Shown in pieces: positions 26,945 to 34,804 of a stretch of DNA of 64,000 bases. How positions within the stretch are numbered: the stretch's first letter is position 1; every line of letters starts with the position of its first letter. The DNA is taken from the NCBI RefSeq assembly GCF_002068095.1, contig NZ_LWIG01000013.1, positions 112,400-176,399 of the forward strand, read 5' to 3'. The notes under the pieces were generated by a model that saw nothing but the letters and a program-made list of their open reading frames with translations, ran no database searches and was not told the origin of the DNA. The translations under genes were made by a program, and so were the position numbers. This DNA comes from Bradyrhizobium sacchari (GTDB lineage Bacteria; Pseudomonadota; Alphaproteobacteria; Rhizobiales; Xanthobacteraceae).

Positions 26945-27724
26945 CTACTTCCCCACCCATTTCGGCGGCCGCTTCTCCGAGAACGCCTTCGGGCCTTCGA
27001 TGTAATCCTGCGAGGCCGCCATCGCCTGCACCGCCGGATAGTCGCGCTGCTCTGCAATCGCCTGCTCCAGCGACACGCCAAGACCCCGCTGGATCGCCTG
27101 CTTGGACGCGCGGATCGACATCGGCGAGTTCTTGCTGATCGTCTCCGCCCAGCGTAGCGCAGCGTTGAGCGCCTCGCCCTGGGGTACCACCTCGTTGACG
27201 AAGCCGAGCTCGAAACCTTCCCTGGCGCTGACATGGCGTGCGGTGAGGATCATGCCCATCGCGCGCTTCAGCCCGATCTGGCGCGGCAGGCGGTGCAGGC
27301 CGCCGGCAAGGGCGGCTAGTCCAACGCGCGGCTCGGGCAGGGCGAAGGTCGCATTCTCAGCGGCGATGATCAGGTCGCAGGCGAGCGCAATCTCGAAGCC
27401 GCCGCCCATGGCAACCCCGTTCACTGCGGCGATGATCGGCTTGTCGCAGTCGAAGCGTGAGGTGAGGCCGGCAAAGCCGCCCTTGTCCCAGCCGCGCTTG
27501 CCGCCGGCCGCCTGCCATTTCAGATCGTTGCCGGCGCAGAACGCCTTGTCACCGCTGCCTGTGACGACCGCGATCCACTGTTCGGGATCGGCGGAGAAAT
27601 CGTCGAACACCTTCTGCAGCTCAAAATGCGCATCGGTGTGCAGCGCGTTGTAGACCTCGGGCCGCGACAGCGTGACGATGGTGATCGGCCCCTTGCGTTC
27701 GACCTTGGAAAATTTCAGCTCCAT
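26945..27724 (-). CDS. Enoyl-CoA hydratase/isomerase family protein
   Basis: Crotonase-fold enzyme, 259 residues from ATG 27724 (GGGAG seven bases upstream). Oxyanion-hole blocks VTGSGDKAFCAGNDLKW and AAVNGVAMGGGFEIAL are intact; the third block is ALPEPRVGLAALAGGL, where the position of the second catalytic Glu of true hydratases is Leu/Ala-rich, more like an isomerase or decarboxylase type. The end FSEKRPPKWVGK is standard. Divergent from the acyl-CoA dehydrogenase at 27938. Confidence 0.85.
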   Translation of the reverse strand: MELKFSKVERKGPITIVTLSRPEVYNALHTDAHFELQKVFDDFSADPEQWIAVVTGSGDKAFCAGNDLKWQAAGGKRGWDKGGFAGLTSRFDCDKPIIAAVNGVAMGGGFEIALACDLIIAAENATFALPEPRVGLAALAGGLHRLPRQIGLKRAMGMILTARHVSAREGFELGFVNEVVPQGEALNAALRWAETISKNSPMSIRASKQAIQRGLGVSLEQAIAEQRDYPAVQAMAASQDYIEGPKAFSEKRPPKWVGK

Positions 27725-27937
27725 CGCGCGCTCCCGCATTTTCTTCTGAAGGAATATCGGTGTCATACTAGCGCGCGTCAGCGCCCCGGCACCATCGAAT
27801 TGCGCGGGCGCGGCTTGCATGGCCGGCACGCCTCGGCTTGGTTGACTTGGCGATGCTCTTCTCACCTTAATCGTGCGAAGCGAAGACGCGCCTAGCGCCT
27901 TAACGCAAAACGACAAAATCAATCCGGGAGAGAGCCT

Positions 27938-29212
27938 GTGGATTTCTCATTGCCTGCCGATCTCGTCGCCTATCTCGGAGAGCTCGATCGTTTCATCGAG
28001 CGCGAGATCAAGCCGCTGGAGGAGGCGGACGACAATATCCGCTTCTTCGACCATCGCCGTGAATGGGCGCGCACCGATTTCGAGAATGGCGGCCTGCCGC
28101 GCCACGAATGGGAAGCGCTGCTGCGCAAGGCCAAGGATCTTGCGGATGCCGCCGGGCACCTGCGCTTTCCGGTGCCGAAGCAATATGGCGGCAGGGACGG
28201 CTCCAATCTCTGGATGGCCGTGATCCGCGAGCATTTTGCCGCAAAAGGTCTCGGGCTGCACAACGATCTCCAGAACGAGCATTCCATCGTCGGCAACTTC
28301 CCCGTCGTCACCATGCTCGACCGCTACGGGCGCGACGACCAGAAGGCGATGATCGACGGCTCGATCAGGGGCAAGTACCGCATCACCTTTGGCCTCACCG
28401 AGCCGCATCACGGCTCGGACGCCACCCACATGGAGACGCGCGCGGTGCCGGCGACGCGCGACAACGTCAAGGGCTGGATCATTAACGGCGAGAAGATGTG
28501 GACCACCGGCATGCACGTCGCCACCCACTGCGCGCTGTTCGCGCGCACGAGCGGCAATGCCGGCGATGCCCGCGGCATCACCTGCTTCCTGGTGCCGGCC
28601 AAGAGCCATGGCGTCAAGGTCGAGGAGTACATGTGGACCTTCAACATGCCGACCGACCATCCCCGCGTCAGCTTTACCGATGTCTTCGTGCCGGAGGACG
28701 CGCAGTTCGGCGAGGTCGGCCGCGGATTGTCGCTGGCGCAGTGCTTCGTCCACCAGAACCGCATTCGCCAGGCGGCGAGCTCGCTGGGCGCCGCCGTCTA
28801 CTGCATCAATGAGAGCGTGAAATACGCGCGTGAACGAAAACCGTTCGGCAAGGCGCTGGCCGAAAATCAGGCGATCCAGTTCCCGCTGGTCGAGCTTGCG
28901 ACGCAAGCCGAAATGCTGCGCCTCCTGATCCGCAAGACCGCCTGGGAGATGGACCAGCTCACCGAGGAGGAGATCGAGCGCACACTCTCCGACCGCGTCT
29001 CCATGTGCAACTATTTTGCAAACCGCCTCTGCTGCGAATCCGCCGACCGCGCCATGCAGGTCCATGGCGGCATGGGCTATTCACGCCACAAGCCGTTCGA
29101 GCACATCTACCGCCACCACCGCCGCTACCGCATCACCGAGGGCAGCGAGGAAATCCAGATGCGCAAGGTGGCGGGGTTCCTGTTCGGGTATATGGGGCCA
29201 GGGAAGCATTAA
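27938..29212 (+). CDS. Acyl-CoA dehydrogenase
   Basis: FAD acyl-CoA dehydrogenase, 424 residues, starting at GTG 27938 with GGGAGAGA upstream. FAD/substrate segments ITFGLTEPHHGSDATHMET and WIINGEKMWTTGMH are clear, and the C-terminal HGGMGYSRHKPFEHIYR to ITEGSEEIQMRK block, where many family members carry or position the catalytic Glu, is intact. It differs in the middle blocks from the ACAD11-like protein at 21590, so the two should not share substrates. Divergent from the crotonase at 27724; converges on the ligase at 29390. Confidence 0.88.
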   Translation: MDFSLPADLVAYLGELDRFIEREIKPLEEADDNIRFFDHRREWARTDFENGGLPRHEWEALLRKAKDLADAAGHLRFPVPKQYGGRDGSNLWMAVIREHFAAKGLGLHNDLQNEHSIVGNFPVVTMLDRYGRDDQKAMIDGSIRGKYRITFGLTEPHHGSDATHMETRAVPATRDNVKGWIINGEKMWTTGMHVATHCALFARTSGNAGDARGITCFLVPAKSHGVKVEEYMWTFNMPTDHPRVSFTDVFVPEDAQFGEVGRGLSLAQCFVHQNRIRQAASSLGAAVYCINESVKYARERKPFGKALAENQAIQFPLVELATQAEMLRLLIRKTAWEMDQLTEEEIERTLSDRVSMCNYFANRLCCESADRAMQVHGGMGYSRHKPFEHIYRHHRRYRITEGSEEIQMRKVAGFLFGYMGPGKH

Positions 29213-29240
29213 TTGTTGTAGCGCTTTATCTCTCCCTACG

Positions 29241-29371
29241 GTCGTCCCTGCGAAGGCGGGGACCCATACCCCAGGGAGTAGTTTGGCGCGAGCCGGTCAT
29301 TCCGAGTCTTCGCCAAACCACTTCCTATGGCTATGGGTCCCGGGCTCGCGCTACGCGCGCCCCGGGACGAC
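29241..29371. repeat. Palindromic intergenic repeat, family B copy 2
   Basis: Begins GTCGTCCCTGCGAAGGCGGG and ends GCGCGCCCCGGGACGAC, with the inner CCCATA...TATGGG pair of the family. Convergent spacer. Confidence 0.8.
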
Positions 29372-29389
29372 GCGGTGGATAGAGCCGGG

Positions 29390-30970
29390 CTAATTCACCC
29401 GTCGATCCTTCCCCGCCCAGTACGGCTCGCGCAATTGCCGCCGCAGGATCTTGCCCGACGGATTCCGCGGTAGCGCCGGCAGAAACTCCACGCTCTTCGG
29501 CGTCTTGTAGCCGGCGATGCGCTCGCGCGTGAAGTTGATGATGTCGGCGGCGCTCGCCTGCTTGCCGGGCTTCATCACCACGACCGCCTTCACCGCCTCG
29601 CCCCATTTGTCATCGGGCACGCCGATCACGGCGGCCTCGGCGACGTCAGGGTGATCGCACAGCGCGCTCTCGACCTCGGCGGGGTAGATGTTCTCGCCGC
29701 CGGAGATGATCATGTCCTTGATGCGGTCGTGGATGTAGAGATAGCCATCCTCGTCCATGTAGCCGGCGTCGCCCGTGCGCAGCCAGCCGTCGCCGCGCAA
29801 TGTCGCGGCGGTCGCCTCCGGCAAATTCCAGTAGCCTGCCATGTTCGAGCCCGAGCGCGTCGCGATCTCGCCGACCTCGCGCGGCGGGAGCGGCCTGCCG
29901 TCCGCATCCAGGATCGCGATCTCGACGCCCGGCAGCGCCTTGCCGGCCGAGCGCATCCGCTCGAGGCCCTCGACATGATCCTCGGGCGGCAGCGCGACGA
30001 TGGTGCCGGTCGTCTCGGTCATCCCGTACATCTGCACGAAGCCGCATTTGAAGACCTCGATGCATTCCTTCAACAGCGCCGCCGGGATAGGTGAGGCGCC
30101 GTACAGCATGTATTTCAGCCTGGAGAAATCGACCGTCTTCGCGCGCGGCTGCCGTACCACGAACTGCATTGCCGCCGGCACCATGAACAGTTTCGTGATG
30201 CCCGACTGCTCGAAGAAATCCAGCACCTTGGTCGGATCGAACTCGCGCGCGATCACGCCGCGGGCGCCGTGATAGAGCCCCATCACGCCCCACCCCGAGC
30301 CGCCAATATGGAAGATCGGCATCGCCACCAGCGAGACGTCGTCGGTCGACCACCGATTCCACTCCGGCTTGTCCTCGGCATTGCCGGTCTGCACGAGGTT
30401 CAGGAAGTTCGCGTGCGAGAGCATCGCGCCCTTCGGCTTGCCTGTCGTGCCCGACGTGTAGAGCTGGATCGCGATGTCCTTCGTGTCGATCGGCACCTTC
30501 GGATCATCGCCGCTCTGCGCGTCACGCCAGGCCGTGAAATCCTGCCATTCCGGCGCGCCGCCCTCGGTGGTGATGATGGTGCGTACGCCCGGGATCTGGT
30601 CCCTGATCTGGCGCACCTGGGTGATGAACTCCGGCCCGACGAACAGCACCGGCGCCTTGCAATCCGAAACGATGAAGGCGACCTCGGGTCCTGCGAGCCG
30701 CCAGTTCACCGGCGCCATCACCGCGCCGGCCTTCATTGCGCCCATCAAGAGCTCGAAATAGACATCGCTGTTCTTGCCGAGATAGGCGATGCGATCGCCC
30801 TTGTTCACGCCCATGGCGAGAAGCGCATTGGCGACTTTGCTGGTCTTGACGTCGAACTCGGCAAAGCTGGTGGTGCGGCCCTCGAACTCATAGGCAATGG
30901 CGCTGCCGCGGCTCTTGGCACGCTCGCGCACCATGTCGGCGAGGTCAGCCAGTTTCGGTGATGCGGACAT
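29390..30970 (-). CDS. Acyl-CoA synthetase, AMP-forming
   Basis: ANL-superfamily acyl-CoA ligase, 526 residues from ATG 30970 (GGGAGAAAC). P-loop YTSGTTGKPKG, the A5 motif YGMTETTG, the hinge block WLRTGDAGYMDEDGYLYI and the catalytic Lys in RNPSGKILRR are all intact, so it should adenylate a carboxylic acid and transfer it to CoA. Chain-length and substrate are not readable. Upstream-facing repeat B3 separates it from the SDR gene, also on the minus strand. Confidence 0.9.
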   Translation of the reverse strand: MSASPKLADLADMVRERAKSRGSAIAYEFEGRTTSFAEFDVKTSKVANALLAMGVNKGDRIAYLGKNSDVYFELLMGAMKAGAVMAPVNWRLAGPEVAFIVSDCKAPVLFVGPEFITQVRQIRDQIPGVRTIITTEGGAPEWQDFTAWRDAQSGDDPKVPIDTKDIAIQLYTSGTTGKPKGAMLSHANFLNLVQTGNAEDKPEWNRWSTDDVSLVAMPIFHIGGSGWGVMGLYHGARGVIAREFDPTKVLDFFEQSGITKLFMVPAAMQFVVRQPRAKTVDFSRLKYMLYGASPIPAALLKECIEVFKCGFVQMYGMTETTGTIVALPPEDHVEGLERMRSAGKALPGVEIAILDADGRPLPPREVGEIATRSGSNMAGYWNLPEATAATLRGDGWLRTGDAGYMDEDGYLYIHDRIKDMIISGGENIYPAEVESALCDHPDVAEAAVIGVPDDKWGEAVKAVVVMKPGKQASAADIINFTRERIAGYKTPKSVEFLPALPRNPSGKILRRQLREPYWAGKDRRVN

Positions 30971-31054
30971 GTTTCTCCCGGGACGTCTTGTTCTTATGCC
31001 GCGGAGTGTGGCGTCATCCGTGGGTGAAGACAAGATGGGGAAGGCCCAACTGTG

Positions 31055-31192
31055 GTCCCGGACAAGCGCGCCTCAAGCGCGCGCAGATCCGGGACCCATC
31101 ACCACAGGGAGAGGTTTTGCGAAGGCTCAGGGTCACCTTCTCGCACTACACTGTTGCCTGTGGTTATGGGTCCCTTCCTTCGCGGGGACGAC
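31055..31192. repeat. Palindromic intergenic repeat, family B copy 3
   Basis: Same outer sequence as copy 1 (GTCCCGGACAAGCGCGCCTC...GATCCGGGACCCAT; right arm TTATGGGTCCC...GGGGACGAC). Between two minus-strand genes. Confidence 0.8.
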
Positions 31193-31251
31193 AGTTGTGG
31201 TAGGGCGAAGACGTCAGCCCCTTACAACTCTTCGCTTTCGCGCGCCAACAA

Positions 31252-32124
31252 TCACCCCCGCTTCGTCCGGTCCTTCTCGTTCTGCGCCATGATGCTCTCA
31301 CGCGCGCTCTTCCAGTCGTCGTCGCTCCAGTCGCGGAGCTGGTAGAAATTGCCGCCCATCGCGAGTGCCTGGGCGCCGTCCATGGCGATGGTCTCGCCGT
31401 TGATCCAGTCGCAGCCGCCGGAGATCAGGAACACCGCGAGGTTCTGCAGCTCCTCCATGGTGCCGACGCGGCCCATCGGGTTCATCGCCTTGGTGCGCGC
31501 GCCGGCCTCGTCGCCCGGCTTGATGCGCTTGCTCATGCCTTCCGTCGGGATCTCGCCCGGCGCGATGGTGTTGAGGCGGATGCCGTAGCGGCCCCATTCG
31601 GTCGCCAGCGACATCGTCATGGCGTGGATCGCCGACTTGCTCATCGCCGACGGCACCACGTAAGGCGAGCCGTTGCGCACCCAGGTCACGGTGATCGAGA
31701 CGACGTTGCCGGGCTGCTTCAAGGCGATCCAGCGCTTGCCGACCGCATGCGTCACGTAGAACGTGCCGTGCATGACGATATTGGCGACGGCGTCGAAGCC
31801 GCGCGGCGACAAATCCTCGCTGCGCGAGATGAAATTGCCGGCGGCATTGTTGATGAGATCGGTGAGGGGCGCCTCGCGAAAAATGGTCTCGATCATCTCC
31901 TCGACCGCGAGCGCATTGCGGATGTCGACGCCGTGGCTGGTGACGCGGCCGCCATATTGGTCCATCAGCTCGGTCGCGGTCTCGTCGCACACGATCTTGC
32001 GCCGGCCGCAGATATGCACCTCGGCGCCGAGTTGCAGGAAGCGCGCGGCCATCGACTTGCCGAGGCCCGTGCCGCCGCCGGTCACGAGAATGCGCCGTCC
32101 GGCCAGAAGATTTCCCTTGAACAT
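31252..32124 (-). CDS. SDR of the 2,4-dienoyl-CoA reductase type
   Basis: Short-chain dehydrogenase, 290 residues. Cofactor motif VTGGGTGLGKSMA, then LINNAAGNFI and, at the active site, VVPSAMSKSAIHAM. Classical SDRs have Tyr-x3-Lys there; here Ser-x3-Lys replaces it, as I recall in eukaryotic mitochondrial 2,4-dienoyl-CoA reductases (VVPSASAKAGVEAM). This suggests NADPH-dependent reduction of 2,4-dienoyl-CoA, needed for unsaturated acyl chains. GGGAGAAACAG lies before the ATG. Divergent from the crotonase at 32230. Confidence 0.82.
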   Translation of the reverse strand: MFKGNLLAGRRILVTGGGTGLGKSMAARFLQLGAEVHICGRRKIVCDETATELMDQYGGRVTSHGVDIRNALAVEEMIETIFREAPLTDLINNAAGNFISRSEDLSPRGFDAVANIVMHGTFYVTHAVGKRWIALKQPGNVVSITVTWVRNGSPYVVPSAMSKSAIHAMTMSLATEWGRYGIRLNTIAPGEIPTEGMSKRIKPGDEAGARTKAMNPMGRVGTMEELQNLAVFLISGGCDWINGETIAMDGAQALAMGGNFYQLRDWSDDDWKSARESIMAQNEKDRTKRG

Positions 32125-32147
32125 CGCTGTTTCTCCCGTACGGATTG

Positions 32148-32171
32148 TCAGTTAATTGGTCGATTGACTAA
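32148..32171. promoter_or_regulatory. Candidate operator in the SDR / crotonase divergent promoter
   Basis: Imperfect 24-base inverted repeat: half-sites TCAGTTAATTGG and TCGATTGACTAA agree at 8 of 12 positions, all mismatches being transitions. It is AT-rich compared with its surroundings and centred between the two divergent starts, as expected for a TetR- or GntR-type site. No regulator gene lies next to it. Confidence 0.4.
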
Positions 32172-32229
32172 ATCCGGCCGCCGGCTTTCTGTAAAGCGGC
32201 ACCGAACAAGAACAGGGGAGAATTCATCC

Positions 32230-33039
32230 ATGGAAGAGCGCGTCTCGATCACGATCTCGGAAGGCGTCGCCGACGTGCGCCTCGTGCGCGCGGACAAGAT
32301 GAACGCGCTCGATCAAGCCATGTTCGAGGCCCTTGTCGCGGCAACGGACCGGCTTTCCAGGGACAAGAGCGTGCGCGCTGTCGTTCTCTCCGGCGAAGGC
32401 CGCGCCTTCTGCGCCGGTCTCGACATGGGGCGATTTGCCGCCATGAAGGAGAAAGGCGGCAACGGAATTCCGGGTGGCGAAAATCGCGACCTCACCAAGC
32501 GCACGCATGGCCAGGCGAACTTTCCGCAACAGGCGGTGTGGGGCTGGCGCCAGCTTCCGGTTCCGGTGATCGCGGCCGTGCACGGCGTCGCCTTCGGCGG
32601 CGGTTTCCAGCTCTCGCTCGGCGCCGACATGCGCTTCCTCAGGCCGGATGCGCGGATGTCGGTGATGGAGATCAAATGGGGTCTCGTGCCTGATATGGCG
32701 GGGACACCGATCCTGGCATCGCTGGTGCGCGATGATATCCTGCGCGATCTCACCTACACGGGGCGCATCTTCTCGGCGCCGGAGGCGCTGGCTTACGGTC
32801 TGGCGACGCGCATCTGTGACGACCCGCGCGCGAGCGCCCTTGAAGTTGCGCGCGAGATCGCCGGCAAGAGCCCCGATGCGATTCGCGCCGCAAAACGCCT
32901 GCTCAACAACCTCTCGGTCGATCCGGGGCCCGCGCTGCTCGCCGAGTCGGTCGAGCAGCAAAAGCTGATCGGCAGCGCCAACCAGACCGAGGCGGTGCGC
33001 GCCAATCTGGAGAAGCGCGCGCCGAAATTTGCGGATTAG
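32230..33039 (+). CDS. Enoyl-CoA hydratase/isomerase family protein
   Basis: Crotonase-fold enzyme, 269 residues from ATG 32230, with AGGGGAG upstream. Oxyanion-hole blocks VLSGEGRAFCAGLDMGRF and AVHGVAFGGGFQLSLGADMR are present; the catalytic block reads MEIKWGLVPDMAGTPIL, with a Glu and an Asp in the places used by many hydratases. The frame is open for 600 bases upstream across the divergent gene but carries no similarity there. Followed by repeat C1 and then an acyl-CoA ligase on the same strand. Confidence 0.85.
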   Translation: MEERVSITISEGVADVRLVRADKMNALDQAMFEALVAATDRLSRDKSVRAVVLSGEGRAFCAGLDMGRFAAMKEKGGNGIPGGENRDLTKRTHGQANFPQQAVWGWRQLPVPVIAAVHGVAFGGGFQLSLGADMRFLRPDARMSVMEIKWGLVPDMAGTPILASLVRDDILRDLTYTGRIFSAPEALAYGLATRICDDPRASALEVAREIAGKSPDAIRAAKRLLNNLSVDPGPALLAESVEQQKLIGSANQTEAVRANLEKRAPKFAD

Positions 33040-33046
33040 TAACTCT

Positions 33047-33122
33047 CGTTCCGGGGCGGTACGCAGCATCGAACCCGGAACCTCGAGATTCCGGGTTCGG
33101 CTCTTCGAGCCGCCCCGGAACG
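33047..33122. repeat. Palindromic intergenic repeat, family C copy 1
   Basis: CGTTCCGGGGCGG...CCGCCCCGGAACG outer arms with an inner GAACCCGGAACCTCGAGATT type core. Copies at 49690 and 53478. Confidence 0.8.
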
Positions 33123-33149
33123 ACAACGTAACAACAAAGAAAAACAAAA

Positions 33150-34694
33150 ATGAGCGAAACGTCCCCATTCCTCGGCATCGTCTCCGGCGACCGTCGTCGC
33201 ACCCATGCCGAGGTCGCAAGCCGCGCCGACCGCGTGGCCTCCGGCCTCGCCAAGATCGGGGTCCGCCAGGGCGATTGCGTCTGCATGCTGATGCGCAACG
33301 ACATCGCCTTCATCGAGGCCGCCTATGCGGCGATGCGGCTCGGCGCCTATGGCGTGCCGATCAACTGGCACTTCAAGCCGGAGGAGATCAACTACATCCT
33401 GAACGACACCGGCACGTCCGTGCTGATCGGGCATGCCGACATGCTGCATGGCTTGCGCGATGCGATGCCCAAGGGGGTCACTGTGCTCAGCGTGCCGACG
33501 CCGCCGGAGATCCTGTCCAGCTACAGGATCGATCCGGATCGGTTGAAGACGCCGGACTTCGCGATCGATTTCGAATCCTGGCTTGCGCAGTTCCAGCCCT
33601 ATGACGGCCCAATCGTGCCGCAGCCGATGAACATGATCTACACATCGGGCACGACCGGCCATCCCAAGGGCGTGCGGCGCAATGCCCCGACGCCGGAGCA
33701 GCAGGCGGCCGGCGAACGCATGCGCGCGATGATCTACGGGCTGAAGCCCGGCGCCCGCGCGCTGCTGCCGGGGCCGCTTTATCATTCCGCGCCGAACTCG
33801 TTCGGCATCCGCGCGGGAAAACTCGGCGGTGCGCTGGTGCTGATGCCGCGGTTCGAAGCCGAAGAATTCCTGGAGCTGATCGAGCGATACGAGATCGACA
33901 CCATCTTCATGGTGCCGACGATGTTCATCCGCCTGATGAAGCTGCCGGAGGCGGTGCGCAGGAGGTACGACGTCTCGTCCTTGCGTCACGTCATCCACGC
34001 CGCCGCGCCGTGCCCGGCCGACGTCAAGCGCGCCATGATCGAATGGTGGGGGCCGGTGATCTACGAATTCTACGGCTCGACCGAATCCAGCGCCGTCACC
34101 TTCGCGACCTCCGAGGACGCGCTGAAGAAGCCCGGGACCGTCGGCAGGATCTCGCCCGGCGCCGAGCTGCGCTTCCTCGGGGACGACGGACGCGTGCTCG
34201 GCGTCGGCGAGATCGGCGAAATCTATTCCCGTATGGCCGAGATGGCCGACTTCACCTACCACAACAAGCCGGAGAAGCGCGCCGAGATCGACCGCGACGG
34301 TTTCATCACCTCCGGTGATGTCGGCTATATCGACGAGGACGGCTACGTCTTCATCTGCGACCGCAAGCGCGACATGGTGATCTCGGGGGGCGTCAACATC
34401 TATCCGGCCGAGATCGAATCCGTGCTGCATGCCGTCCCCGGCGTGCATGATTGCGCGGTGTTCGGCATCCCCGATGCCGAATTCGGCGAGGCGCTGATGG
34501 CGGTGGTCGAGCCGCAGCCAGGCGTCAAGCTCGACGCGGCGGATGTTCGCGCGAGGCTGAAGACCTCGCTCGCGGACTACAAGGTGCCGAAGCATATCGA
34601 GATCCGCACCGGCCTTCCGCGCGAGGACTCCGGAAAGATCTTCAAGCGCCGCCTGCGCGATCCCTATTGGGAGCAAGCGGGGCGGAAGATTTGA
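33150..34694 (+). CDS. Acyl-CoA synthetase, AMP-forming
   Basis: ANL-superfamily ligase, 514 residues. P-loop MIYTSGTTGHPKGVRR, A5 motif FYGSTESSAVTF, hinge block FITSGDVGYIDEDGYVFI and catalytic Lys in REDSGKIFKRRLR are intact. The segment ALLPGPLYHSAPN in the middle is the type seen in bile-acid, cyclohexanecarboxylate or other bulky-substrate ligases, but this is a weak hint. Probably transcribed with the crotonase 110 bases upstream, though a repeat lies between them. Confidence 0.9.
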   Translation: MSETSPFLGIVSGDRRRTHAEVASRADRVASGLAKIGVRQGDCVCMLMRNDIAFIEAAYAAMRLGAYGVPINWHFKPEEINYILNDTGTSVLIGHADMLHGLRDAMPKGVTVLSVPTPPEILSSYRIDPDRLKTPDFAIDFESWLAQFQPYDGPIVPQPMNMIYTSGTTGHPKGVRRNAPTPEQQAAGERMRAMIYGLKPGARALLPGPLYHSAPNSFGIRAGKLGGALVLMPRFEAEEFLELIERYEIDTIFMVPTMFIRLMKLPEAVRRRYDVSSLRHVIHAAAPCPADVKRAMIEWWGPVIYEFYGSTESSAVTFATSEDALKKPGTVGRISPGAELRFLGDDGRVLGVGEIGEIYSRMAEMADFTYHNKPEKRAEIDRDGFITSGDVGYIDEDGYVFICDRKRDMVISGGVNIYPAEIESVLHAVPGVHDCAVFGIPDAEFGEALMAVVEPQPGVKLDAADVRARLKTSLADYKVPKHIEIRTGLPREDSGKIFKRRLRDPYWEQAGRKI

Positions 34695-34700
34695 TGTTTC

Positions 34701-34780
34701 GTAGCCCGGATGGAGCGCAGCGCAATCGGGGGTGGTGCTTGTGATTGAAACCCTGGATTTCGCGACGCTCCATCCGGGCA
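34701..34780. repeat. Palindromic intergenic repeat, family D copy 2
   Basis: Begins GTAGCCCGGATGGAGCGCAG and ends GACGCTCCATCCGGGCA. Convergent spacer between the ligase and glgX. Confidence 0.8.
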
Positions 34781-34804
34781 ACAAGAACGAAGCCGAGCCG
34801 CCCC

